NCBI RefSeq assembly: GCF_019112545.1
Contig: NW_025064891.1
Coordinates: 1,018,344 to 1,082,343, forward strand
DNA from: Guyanagaster necrorhizus
Taxonomy: Eukaryota > Basidiomycota > Agaricomycetes > Agaricales > Physalacriaceae
DNA: 64,000 nucleotides
Reading direction: 5' to 3'
In this document: positions 11,784 through 22,949 of the stretch, in pieces
How positions within the stretch are numbered: the stretch's first letter is position 1
How the letters are laid out: each line of letters opens with the position of its first letter
Made by a program: the position numbers and the translations under genes
Notes under the pieces: model-generated
The model's database searches: none
What the model saw: the letters and a program-made list of their open reading frames with translations, nothing else
What the model was told of the DNA's origin: nothing

Positions 11784-12929
11784 ATGTCAAATAAGATAGT
11801 GGTGAGCTATGCACCAATTGCTGTGGGTAGTAGAATCCCAAGTGACGCTCTCGCTTCTTGAGCCCAACGTGTACCGAGCGGTCATTGACGATGTCATCGA
11901 TGCCATTAAGCCCGAATTTGAAGAGTACGGCGTCCCAGAAGACGTTCTGGCAGAATTGCAGAGGGTGAGTTTCGTCTTCTTCGTTGTGCATTCATTCTGT
12001 CAATTTTGGGTGGTCACAGAAATGGGAAGACAAAGTCATTGCGTCACACGTCGCAGAATTTGAGTCAGGACACCAGCCGCCTCAGCAACAGATGCAGCAG
12101 CAGCAGCAGCAACCTCACTATAACGTTCAACACCCTATGCATATCGTACAAGGCCACCCCCACTATGCCGCAGCTCCTTACGGTGGCGTTCCCAGTGTTA
12201 AGACAGAGCCTGTTGATACCAGCAGGTACATCCTCGCTGGCACTCCTGCGTACGCTCTCCCCCCCTTACCGGGACCCACGCTGGGCGGACTTCGAACGGG
12301 TCTTGGAGGCCAAACGAGCATTCTCTCTTTTCCTCCCGGTCCGCCTTCCATTCAGCCAACGAACGGCACTCCTTCCTCAGGTACGCCACTAGGAAGATTA
12401 TATGTACCGCCACCAGCCGTTCCTACTTCTTCTTCAGGCCAACCTGCTTCAGCTTCTACGACGCCCCGCAAAATTCCTCAAGTAGACGGCCCCTCTGACG
12501 ATTCGGACGATTCGGCGTCGCCGCCTCCGTTTGCTCCACGTTCCCAGCACCCGTCGTTACCGCAGCCGCAGTCCCAGTCCTCTACTTCGTCCGCACCAAA
12601 CGAATCTGAGGCTATCAATAGTGATCTAGATGACTCAGACACGGAAGCGGAAGATGATACGGAGGATGGAAACGTGGGCGATACGGATATTGTGTTTTGC
12701 ACGTACGATAAGGTTCGACTGTCCCTTTCCTTGTATCCCGTTGTCGCTCACGGATGTTATAGGTTGCACGGGTGAAGAACAAGTGGAAGTGCATCCTCAA
12801 AGACGGCATGATCCACATTAACGGTAAAGATTATCTTTTTCAGAAGTGTACCGGGTAAGTTACCGATATCTATTTTGACGATCAAAACCTTGATATCTTA
12901 CGCAATCATATAGAGAGTTTGAGTGGTAG
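11784..12929 (+). CDS. TOA1: Transcription initiation factor IIA large subunit
   Basis: Five exons: 11784-11801, 11863-11964, 12020-12712, 12763-12854, 12914-12929. The N-terminus MSNKIV-PNVYRAVIDDVIDAIKPEF is the TFIIA alpha four-helix region. The middle is a disordered linker with a glutamine run (about residue 50) and acidic serine clusters (DDSDTEAEDDTED). The C-terminus YDKVARVKNKWKCILKDG followed by MIHINGKDYLFQK and GEFEW is the beta-barrel domain that contacts TBP and DNA. TFIIA stabilises TBP on the promoter in nuclear RNA polymerase II initiation. The last exon encodes only the final five residues and the stop, which match the family end. No lesions. Confidence 0.93.
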
Positions 12930-13854
12930 TAGTTCTGAGTGACCGAGTTCCGGCCAATTCCACGTCCCTGCTCTATAGGTGATCTTCTCATTCCCCGCGT
13001 GCCACCCAAAAATTTATTGCCCAGGTATAAATCGCATTACCATTTTATTATATCGTCACAGCACACACACTGTATACACACATATGCATCATCAGCGCAA
13101 TCAAATCTGTTTTAGATACCTGGGAGGACGCGATTTCACTCCGCAATAGTGCCGGTTCCTAATTGCTTAACGAGGAGGGAAGAATTCAACATGTGGTTAT
13201 GGTGCTGTCTGCTTGTTCCTGGCTATCTCCTTTCATTCTTATCTCCGCTGAACTCGTGACGCTCGTAGTGGGATGAATCTAAGCACCCGCCTCAGCTGTA
13301 TAAGTTTCTCACCTGTTGAAGACCAAACGCCGGAGACAGAAATCGACCGGTGAGAGAAATGATTCCTTCAGAGATCTTTCTGATGGACATTTAGGATACA
13401 CAGGTGTCCACAGTAATGATTATTTTTTTTTCCCCCGATTTCGCAGCATCAAAAGGATTGGTCGGTTAAACTATCGCGTTATTCTCGATATGGATCTCGC
13501 TTCTCCCATATGGCTCTCAGGAGTGCACCAGTTCACTTACCAATGCACTATTCCGGATCCCAGGGTTTTCATGTTATTAATCCAGGATTGTAACCGTGTA
13601 ACGTTCTCCGAGAATGCTCTAATTAATACAGGGGGGGTGCGCTACTAATGAAATATAACGGGGGGGTATGTAGGGACGCTAACTTTTATACGCATTGGTC
13701 AGAACTTGAAAAGTTGTACAAGAGTGAGGAGGAGTAGGCCGGTGCTTAAGAACACGATGAGGTCCAGGGATACATACGTAGGATGTTGTTTGATTTTTAT
13801 TATAATCAAGCAATCGATTGTTTAAAAAAGTGTGTCAGTTGGGCAGTGCAAGCA
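12930..13854. other. Intergenic, convergent
   Basis: Lies between the stops of the TFIIA gene and WOPR copy A. A CACACACA/TATACACACATA stretch occurs near 13065-13085. The 110-codon rightward ORF at 13316 has no motif and is probably spurious. Confidence 0.5.
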
Positions 13855-15420
13855 CTACTGAGTTTCGGGAGAGGTACCAGTAGCTAGACTGGGGTCAAGC
13901 AGCCTCAGGGCCTTGTCGTCGGCGGGATCGCGGCGGTAGGGGTGTCGCCGCTTGAGCGTATGGAGAGGCGCCAGGGCCCTACTAGGACCAATATCCCCCC
14001 TGCGTGACTCATCCACGCTGGACATGCTGGAAGAAGACGGGGTCCCGTCCGAATCGGCCCCGGGATCATACTGATCGTGGATAAGCAGCGATGACGAAGA
14101 GGAGAGGGGGATAGGCGCAACGAGGTTCTGGACGGTGCTGCCCGTGAGAGGGAGGTGGTGGGATTTGACCATGGCGTATAGGTGGGCGTGTTGCGGGGGA
14201 AAGCCGGTGGAGGTGGTGTTGAATGATGCTGGGGATTGTTCGGGGTACGAATAGACTAGTGGCTGGTTCTCGACGTAAGGCTGCTGGGGCGGGCCGGTAT
14301 ACCAGTGTGACGGGCCTCGTTCGAGGTAGGGACTTTCCTGACTCGACCGCGAGCTGTGTGAGGATGAAGGCGACGGGTGGCTGGGCGGGAGGGCGTAATT
14401 CACGGCGGGCCGTGGGCCGGAGGCTATAGGAGGGGGCGGTGGTCGAGAGGGACCAGGCATGGAGGAGACTGGGTACGAGGGCTGAGTCTGGGAGTAGGAT
14501 AGCCCACTGTTTGGCACGGCGGGGCGCCCGGAGGACGACGGGACGGGCTGGGGGTCATATTCGGGAAATTGCTGGTTGGATCTGGGATAGGGGTGGTACA
14601 TCTGCACAGACTGGGACTGGGGTGGCGAGGCGGGTGGCGGCGGGTGGCTGCTCGCCGCCTCTGACGGGTACGGCGCGTATGTCCTCGACACGGGGGCCGG
14701 TTCTGTGTCTTTGGTACGGCCTTGACGGGCCTTGCGATTCTTGGTGGAGCGGGTGCTCTTGGTGAACATGCCGTCTGGAATGGTAATGTTCTGGAGACTG
14801 TCGATGTCGTCGACGGTACCGAGGTTGTCAACAGTACCTTCGGTGTAATAGGATGCTGGGAAATGTCAGCGAAATCGGACGTGATGGAAGGCTCGGAAGC
14901 GTACTGAGATGCCACTTTCGTTTGCCGTTCTGGGTCTGCACCCAAACAGAATACGTCTGCTTCACCAGTCGATCCCAGCCTCGTGGTGGTTGATTTCCGG
15001 CGGCATCACTGCAGGAGGCTCAATCACTCCGCGCTCGGTACGGTGAAAGCGAGATCGAACCTGGTTGAGTCTGGCGCGACATATTTTTCATGGTAGAAGA
15101 GAAACTCCTGGCCCGTGCGTGAGCAAAAGAAGGAAAAGGAAGGACAGAGGAGAGAAATCGGGAGACAGACTCACATCACGGACGCGACTTGGGCTCCAGT
15201 GCCGCCCTTCTGTGAAGCGCTCGATGCCGAGGCCCGTCACCTCGGCGTTCGGGCCACGTTCCTCCCAGGCATAGACGCAGCCAGGGCGCAGGGCGAGCCT
15301 CTCATCAGCGTCGAGGCGGCGGTTGACCATCTGGAGTTTGCCTTGCTGTATTGCGACGAATATCTTGTGTGCATCGCGGGCAGAGCGGATGCGGATGTTG
15401 GAGCAAGTCGGACGCTGCAT
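13855..15420 (-). CDS. Gti1/Pac2 family (WOPR domain) transcription factor, copy A
   Basis: Four exons: 15175-15420, 15061-15107, 14905-15008, 13855-14855. The start MQRPT is shared with copy B downstream on the same strand, which supports it over the in-frame ATG 30 codons further up. The WOPR domain occupies the first ~170 residues: IRIRSARDAHKIF, NRRLDADERLALRPG, VYAWEERGPNAE, GIERFTEGRHWSPSRVRD, then after the linker WDRLVKQTYSVWVQT and GKRKWHL. The remaining ~290 residues are Pro/Ser/Tyr-rich, typical of activation regions. Family members (Wor1, Gti1, Pac2, Ryp1) bind DNA through this domain and switch morphology or sexual development. Targets here are unknown. The short 52-bp intron inside the variable loop is needed to keep frame. 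Confidence 0.85.
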
Positions 15421-15490
15421 GTGTGCAGCGAGATGAGGGGGAGAGCAGGAGAAGGAAGAGGGAAGACGGGGCCCTCGTTGTAGTCGGTTC

Positions 15491-15500
15491 CTATTATATG
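15491..15500 (-). promoter_or_regulatory. TATA-like box of WOPR copy A
   Basis: On the minus strand CATATAATAG lies about 71 bp upstream of the ATG at 15420, almost the same distance as the TATA box of copy B. Inference from position and sequence. Confidence 0.45.
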
Positions 15501-15729
15501 GTAGCGGCAAAGCAAGATGACCCTGGGACGGACATTTGTTTAATTAGTCTCTTTTTTGACCTGGTTCATACAAGGTTCATACCGTCCGACATTGGTATCC
15601 CATCAAACTATGTCATCAAATGGCAGGAACAGCCCGGACACATGGCGCCATCGATCGGTATCTGGTGGCCTATCATGCTCCAATCTTCAACTCTAAACAC
15701 CTTAACTCTTTATTATTCTTCATGACACA

Positions 15730-15860
15730 CACCCCCGTCCCTCGTTTTTCCAACCCTCCTCCCCCCTCCAACACCCTCCTTTCCTTTCCTTTTCTCCACC
15801 CTCTTCTGCCCCTACAACACACTCTCTCTTCTATCCTCCTTCTCAGCCTCTCTTCCCTCT
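15730..15860 (+). repeat. CT-rich tract
   Basis: About 130 bp almost purely C and T on the plus strand, broken mainly by single A residues in CACAC stretches. It lies 310-440 bp upstream of WOPR copy A. Such tracts occur in fungal promoters, usually CT-rich on the coding strand, whereas here the gene is on the other strand. Confidence 0.6.
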
Positions 15861-16937
15861 CGGCACTCGGCTCGTAACATGTGCCTCTCTGGCACACTGT
15901 ACCCGTTCTTCTTTCCCGATGGTGTTGGTGCGGCCTCCATTTTTATGTGATCCATGTCGTCGATCCACTACCGCTCTCCTCGTCCATGTCTACAGAATTC
16001 TCACCATCATTCCGAAGGTTGGCGCCGCCGAGATCACGATCTATCACGCGCCCCCTCTGCGACTCGTCCTGTCGTGTGGCAACTTGAATACAATACATAT
16101 CATCCCGTGCCGTTGCTGCTAGTTTCGTTTAGGATACATGACTCCGAGCGAACCAAGAATGCTGCCTATATATTTGGACAGTCTGATCCCATGCTTGTCA
16201 AGTGCTCAACCTACTTGGCCTCGGAAAACGGCATCCCCCAGTTCTCTGGTAACATCACCCTTCCTTCACCCCCCCCCCACCTCCCAACCCCGACCCCCCA
16301 ACCCCTTGCCTGGGTGCTTTCGCGCCAAGCGACCCTACCATCCCTCCTAAACAGGTCAGTCATAAGGTTAGCCCTTTTTAATATTACGCTTTGACAGCGC
16401 TGGTTGTACCGGTAACCATTTCATCACAAAAACAAATTCCTCCCCTACCCTGAAAAGTACGTTATTCTACTATACAGACCAGACATGTTACATTGCTCTT
16501 CTTTGACCTGGGCTGCGTTCCATGGTACGTCCTGTGGGGTTTGCCTGGGGCTTGAATGACTCACCGCCGGTCTTGCATGCAATGATCCCGTAATTGCGTA
16601 CAGGATACTTGGCATCGGGCCTAGGTTTCCCCCTTTTATATGATGAGATGTCGATTTCGTGTTGTCCCACATCATACATCGGCGTCTCCGAAAAAAGAAC
16701 GGAGTCATCTACAACTATGTTTATTTTAAATTAAAAGAAGAACAGGGCGAGCTGATGGTGAGAGTCATGATCTTGAAGATTTTAGGTGCATCATCAACGG
16801 CTCCGAACTGTTTATCATATCTTGATGCAGAAGAAAAGATTTATTTGCTTTACAATACATGTAGAAAGACAGGACAAGTGCTGGATATATGTACTATGAT
16901 CAAAGTCTACAACTAAAAAAGCAAAAAGTGCGACGAG

Positions 16938-16955
16938 AAAAAAAAAAAAAAAAAA
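16938..16955. repeat. A18 homopolymer
   Basis: Eighteen consecutive A residues, 48 bp beyond the stop codon of WOPR copy B. Its length is likely to be unreliable. Confidence 0.7.
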
Positions 16956-17002
16956 GTAAAAATAGAGCAACAAAGTCCGAGTCCAGATTAAATAACATTC
17001 AA

Positions 17003-18040
17003 TCATCGAAACCCCAGCGCATTCAACGCTTCCTCATCCGCTGGGTGCCTTCGCGGCGGCGGTATATTCTCGAGATAGGCCAACGGGGCTAGACATCCCG
17101 ACCCAGCCCGAGGCCTGACCGAATCACTAGCACCATACGGGCGAATCATACCGGTACCCTGCCACTGACTCGGACTCGGCTGGGCACCCCCAGATCGGTG
17201 GTAGTTTCTCAGAACATAGGGATCGCACGCTGTGCCATCCCGTGGCCTCCCTTTCGCCGATCGAGCGCTCGTGTACTTCCCCGGCGGAACGTACAGACTC
17301 GACAGCATAGGGATGTTGTCAATCGTTCGTAAGTAGTTGAGCGATTCTTGGGTGAAGTACGCGACTGACAGCGATTGATTCCGTTATACTCGACGTCACG
17401 GGTAAAGAGTAATTCAAACAGACTTACTGAGATGCCATTTCCGTCGGCCTCTATTGGTCTCGACGAACACGGAGTATGTCTGTTTGATCAGGTTGTCCCG
17501 GAAGACGGCGCGGTTCGAGTCCGTAGGTGAATAGACTCTGCGAGGAATAGATCAGTCGAATAGTGACTTGCTGGATAGGGAATGCAATATTCACGGTGTA
17601 TCAGAGTCGGACGTCATCTCCATCTCCGTGGACTCGGGGCCCTTCTCTTGATAGTATAGAAATTCCTAAGGCAACAACCGCAAGTCAATTAATGCACCCA
17701 AGAGAATGTTAACCAGAGTTCGCTGAACGCACATCTTTCACTCTGCTTGGTCCCCAGCGTATAGAGTCGGTCCACCGCTCAATTCCTAGCTGCTGTACAA
17801 GTGAGTGAATGGGCGGTGGTCGCAGCGGGAGAGAGGGGGAGAGCGTCTTACACATGAAGACTCTGCGTTAGGTCCCCGTTCTTCCCAGACAAACACACAA
17901 CCCGACGCAATCAATCGACGCTCCTCGGTGTCCAGCCGTCGGGACACGATGGGAAGCATTTTGAGGGAAACAGCATGGAATATGGCATGAGCGTCTGAAG
18001 GGGTGCGCACACGGATGCCCGTGATAGTTGGTCGCTGCAT
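17003..18040 (-). CDS. Gti1/Pac2 family (WOPR domain) transcription factor, copy B
   Basis: Five exons: 17852-18040, 17733-17792, 17595-17665, 17428-17537, 17003-17364. The start MQRPT equals that of copy A. WOPR blocks: IRVRTPSDAHAIF, SRRLDTEERRLIASG, VFVWEERGPNAE, LGIERWTDSIRWGPSRVKD, EFLYYQEK, then DNLIKQTYSVFVET and GRRKWHL. The C-terminal tail is much shorter than in copy A (about 100 residues after the domain) and ends ADEEALNALGF. An extra intron relative to copy A splits the GxEERGPNAE...LGIE loop, with a CAGCAG double acceptor. Likely a DNA-binding developmental regulator. Tandem placement, shared start and shared promoter spacing point to local duplication. Confidence 0.85.
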
Positions 18041-18109
18041 GATCCGTGAACGTCGAATGTTGCTGAAGAAGGTGGAGAGGACGCTTGAAGGGAAGAACGG
18101 AGTGCACGT

Positions 18110-18117
18110 CTTTTATA
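18110..18117 (-). promoter_or_regulatory. TATA box of WOPR copy B
   Basis: TATAAAAG on the minus strand, 70 bp upstream of the ATG at 18040. Exact TATA match at the expected distance. Confidence 0.55.
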
Positions 18118-19781
18118 CTTGTAAACAGGTGGGTGGGGAAAGAAGTACAACTGCTTTGAATGCTGTGATGATCAGGATCAAAGATGTTAACTCATAAGCG
18201 ATGCATAGGCGCGAACGAACAACGTCACGCAGCAGGAAATAGCCAATCAAGGCGAGAACTTAGTAGGAATCGATTCATCAGCAGCTGATGCATAATCTCC
18301 TGCACCAGACGGCCGGATGAGAAAATCCTGAACAAAGAGGAATAGGGTCCAAGGAACAAGGTAACTTGTTCACCGACCGGCGGGAAAATTCTATTGCAAA
18401 ATTCCAGATGTGATATTTGAAACAGGACTGACTGTATACAACATACCTTCGCACCTTGCCTGTTAAAGCCATGCATCATATCCTCCGAGCCGTGACCGCT
18501 GCATACCTATTGATCAAATCAGCCTACACGTCCGCAAAAGCCGGGAGTCTATCAAGGAGTCATGTGTACCTTACGTCGTCGAAGACAAAAATCCTGGAGA
18601 GCATGGAAGGCTTCGAACCTCGGACACAACACTGTACGATGACTGCGAAAGTATAATCCGCAGGCTGAGGGGTCAATTACCCGATGGGGATGGATGTAGA
18701 TTCTCAAGAATTCGTTTAAATTAATGGGGGGACCGGTATCCGTTACTAAAATTAGACGCAAATGCTTCACCAGAGTTAACCGTAGGTAGAGTTCGCGCCG
18801 TCCCCTTTGCCGAATTCTAGATGAGCTCGGAGGAGCTAGAATCATGTGGGAGGTTGGGTGTACCCGTTGCGGTAGACGCATTCTAACCTCGAGTGCTACA
18901 AAATCCTTTGCAACGGTACAGATTGCCAACACTGCGCCGGGTAACGAAATTTTCAGAGACACGATGCCTCCCAAGGTGCTATTTACAGCGCCGAGGCATC
19001 AGTTGACACGAGTTTTTGAGAAAAGGTTTACTTCCATCACTGATGTAGCCATGTGAAGTTGTACGGGGACACGGTCGTGATTTACCATGTAAAGGGGAAC
19101 AACTGATTGGAAGGAGGCAGAACAGATCGAAGCCAGTACAACAATACAGTGGATGTATTTGATGAACTGTGGAATGGGCGCCTTACGGCACTGACGTCGT
19201 TATGCGTCTGAATTAAAAGTTCCATTAAGCGATGTCATGCTTGTACGCAAATCCTTGGAAATCGCACCGCGGCTTGTAGAGAGAGTTTTCCTGCTGCAGA
19301 AGCGATAACTCGGGCGGCTACCCAGGCGAACCCAATTACAAGTTACACGGGAGATCATGATGGTCCCCTACTTCATAAAGTTTTGATACGGCCCAGACGG
19401 CCATGTGGATAACTCTGCGCCGGCGTCTCTTCTGCTGCCAAGGACAGGGGATTCACCGTTGCTGATTGCGCGAAGATCGTTGGACATGAAACAAGATATG
19501 TTGTTATCTATGCAACTAAGCGCGACAAGATAGGTTTTGTGATTGAAGGACTCTGAGTATTTATTTTAAGGCAAGGTCGCGTAAGGTTACACCGGGGGTG
19601 GCCAATGCCGCCGCTGGTCATAGTAAAGATAACACTGTAGGAACACTAAGTGACGAGCTACGAGTAGTATAGCCGGCAGGCAAAAAGCGAAATAACTCAG
19701 TCTCATACTTAGCAATAAACTGTGTGACGTTACTGTCACCCATCGTGACGCTGATCTATCGATGGAAAAGGAAATCACTAC
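18118..19781. other. Intergenic, divergent, no gene seen
   Basis: About 1.66 kb between WOPR copy B and the cysteinyl-tRNA synthetase gene. Only short conflicting ORFs on both strands, with no motif and no convincing tRNA fold around the ttcgaacc word near 18610. Confidence 0.45.
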
Positions 19782-22700
19782 ATGATTCACACCGTTCGCA
19801 GTATTCGACCTCTCGTGACTCTACTCCGTCTGCGATATCGATACTCTACCTCTCCTTCATACCCTTCATTACCCAGAGTGGATACCAAGATGTCTGTCCA
19901 GCAACCTCCCTGGGCGATCCCAGAACCTATAAAAAAGGAGCCTCTATTGAAAGTATACAATTCTCTAACGAAATCGAAAGTGAGCTAGACTGGATTTCCC
20001 CGCTTCCTTTGGCTCGGTAACCAATGGGAGATTAGGAAGTGTTCGTTCCAAAAAATGGACGCAAGGTCAAGTGGTACAACTGTGGTCCTACCGTCTACGA
20101 TGCTTCACACATGGGTCATGCTCGGTACATTCAAACTGTCGCTCCTACTAGCTGGATACTCAATTTACTGCAGGAACTACGTGACACAGGATATTCTCCG
20201 CAGGATTATGTCCGACTACTTTGGATATGACATACACTTTGTCATGAATATTACCGACATCGATGACAAGGTAAATAAATGCTTCTTTTCCTCTCTTCCA
20301 TGCTGACACGTCGTCCTCGTCAAGATTATCAAACGTGCACGTCAAAACCACCTACTCGACAAATTCCGCGCCGAGACCACCAGTGTATCGTCCAACCTGA
20401 TTGATCGGATACGCGTCGCATGGCGCACCTACGTACGTGAAAAAGTAGGCAAAGGCCTACCCGACATCGAGGTACCCTCCCCAGGCGAGGAAGACACCAA
20501 GTGGTCCCAAATTGGAGTCTTGTCCCAGAACGCACAGTGGAAGCAAGAGTGTCTGCGACGGGACGAAAAATTTGACATGCATCTCTCCTCCGCGGTACGT
20601 CCACATAGTCAATAAACTCGTAGACCCTAAATCTCACGTCTATCATAGAATCGTACTTTCGCCGCTGTGGAAACTGCCCAAACGCAGTTAGATGCTGGGA
20701 ATACGAGCGCCGAGGCTGCACAGAGGTTGATTGACGATTCGCAGGACGTGCTTGCCGAAGCGTTGGATGCTCAAGTTCGTTTTAGGATTGGTCCTCATGA
20801 AGCCGAGACTGAAATTTATTGCTTACAGTTTGGTTCTACTGTGACCGATCCCGCTGTTTCGCGTTCGTTGGCTACGTACTGGGAAGGCCGGTTTTTTGAT
20901 GACATGGCCCGTCTGAGAGTCCGCGACCCGGACACGATCACCCGAGTCACGGAATACGTTCCTGAGATCGTTCAATTCGTCGAAAGAATCATATCGAATG
21001 GGTATGGCTATGTGGCGGAGGGAAGTGTCTACTTCGACACCCAGGCCTTTGACAGTGCAGACTACCATGCGTATGCTAAGCTAGAGCCGTGGAGCAAAGG
21101 GAATCGGGAATTACTGGAAGATGGCGAAGGAGGTAAGTCCTCGCTGTTAGAATCTACCCAGGAAGGAGTCTCATGGAACTACCCAGGCTTGTCGTCGAAG
21201 AATAGGGTTGGACGTCGCTCGCTCTCTGACTTTGCTCTGTGGAAGGCTTCGAAAGAGGGAGAGCCTTCTTGGCCTTCAAAATGGGGTCCTGGGCGTCCGG
21301 GGTGGCACATTGAATGCTCGGTGATGGCAAGTGAGATTCTTGGGGACAATATGGATATTCACTCCGGGGGGATTGATCTTGCCTTCCCTCATCACGATAA
21401 TGAAATCGCTCAATCAGAGGTGAGCCTTAAGCATAATTAAGCCTCCATTCCAGCTTTTTCATTCCGAGGCCCTAGGCGTACCATGAGTGCGGTGCATGGG
21501 TGAATTACTTCCTTCACACGGGCCATCTACATATCGAAGGACTGAAGATGAGCAAATCGCTCAAAAACTTTATTACCATCGATGTAAGCTTGACAGTTTT
21601 ACTTCACAGTACTCGCGCTCACAGTTCTGCAGGAAATTCTACAGAGGCACTCTGCTCGCCAGCTGAGGCTGGCGTTCTTGACTCAACTTTGGAACGCCAA
21701 AGTCGACTTTTCCGAATCCTTAATGACAGGAGAAGTAAGAAACATTGAGACAACCCTGAATGTTAATCTTATTTCCTTCTTTTTGTATTTTGAGTTTACT
21801 GATTCTGGTCCGTTTAGAATTTCTTCGTCACCGTCAAGGCCCTCGTGAGCCAGGCCTGGGCCAATGGTCCATCATCGGATGGCAGCCACCATTACGATGC
21901 TCCTGAAAAGGAATTGACGTCAAGGTGCGTTCAAATTGTTACTTTAATCCTCTCCACTCACACCTGTGGCCCACGATAAGTTTCTACGAGCATCGATCTG
22001 CGTTCCGGACCGCTCTTTGCGACTCATTTAATACGCCTATAGCGATGGACGTTCTTCGTGATCTCGTTTCTCAGACAAATGTCTACATAAATTCGAGAGG
22101 GAAAAATTTAAATGTCAGCGTGGTAGAAAATATAGCTATTTGGGTGGGTAAGATGCTACGAATGTTCGGTCTCGGAGAGGGAGAGAACACGGAGCTAGGC
22201 TGGGGCCAGGACGCTGTGGAAGGGAACGTAAACGTCGGTGTTTCTTCGCAATGATGCGTTTAGCTTCTGCTGATTTATCTGTCTACCCAGCGGGAAGAGG
22301 TCCTGATGCCCTATCTTCGGACTCTGTCGTCCTTCCGTGATGGTGTTCGTCAACTTGCCATGCAGAAGAGCGAGACGGCCCTGAAGGATATATTGGCCCT
22401 TTGCGACAAGTTACGAGACATGGATCTCGTTCCCTTGGGAGTTGCCTTGGATGATCAAGAGGGTTAGCGCCTTCTTTTTACCCTGTATTTGATGTTGATA
22501 TTCATTGTGTCTCTTTACAGATGGGAAAGCACTAGTCAAACTTGTTCCGCCAGCGGACTTAATTAAAGCCAGGGACGAGAAGCGGGCGGCACAAGAGGCC
22601 AAAGCTGCGAAGAAAGCAGAAGCCGTGGCAGCGGAACGACAAAAACGACTACAGAAGCTAGAAAGGGGCCGTGTGGCTCCAGAACACATGTTTAGACCTC

Positions 22701-22876
22701 CGAATGTGGCGGAAGGGGCATATGGTTCTTGGAATGACGATGGGATACCACTTACGGACGGTGAGGGCAAGGAGCTTAGCAAGAATCAGGCCAAGAAAGT
22801 CCAAAAGGATTGGAACACCCAGAAGAAACTTCACGAAGAATTTCTGGCGTGGCAGAAAGACGCGGCCGCTTCATGA
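19782..22876 (+). CDS. CRS1: Cysteinyl-tRNA synthetase, probably dual mitochondrial/cytosolic
   Basis: Twelve exons: 19782-19979, 20036-20124, 20174-20270, 20325-20594, 20649-20774, 20829-21419, 21476-21583, 21633-21734, 21818-21924, 21981-22227, 22291-22462, 22521-22876. It contains the class I HIGH-type motif (HMGHAR after CGPTVYDAS), NITDIDDK, the zinc-site and anticodon regions WHIECSVMA and [10 protein letters not shown], and KMSKS in [11 protein letters not shown]. The product charges tRNA-Cys. The first 36 residues are Arg/Ser-rich with no acidic residue until about position 33, like a mitochondrial presequence; a second in-frame ATG at 19890 (MSVQQPPW) would give the cytosolic enzyme. 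The end of exon 10 could be 22227 or 22233 (both in frame). The Lys-rich C-terminal extension is usual in eukaryotic forms. Confidence 0.93.
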
Positions 22877-22949
22877 GCCTGCCGATGTCCGGAGGAATAA
22901 TAATGGCCGTTGTATCTGGTACTTTACACACATTGAAACCGTACCATAA

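Larger units (their letters stand above)
15501..17002. other. Intergenic between the two WOPR genes
   Basis: About 1.5 kb. It contains a long pyrimidine tract on the plus strand (15730-15860) and an A18 run (16938-16955). A 146-codon rightward ORF from 15954 has no family signal. This is the promoter region of copy A and the 3' flank of copy B. Confidence 0.5.

Noticed and set aside
15954..16394. 146-codon rightward ORF between the WOPR genes
   Set aside because: Composition follows the CT/Pro-rich tract; no domain and no splice partner.
18600..18680. Possible tRNA because of a ttcgaacc word on the plus strand
   Set aside because: No matching A box or cloverleaf could be drawn on either strand.
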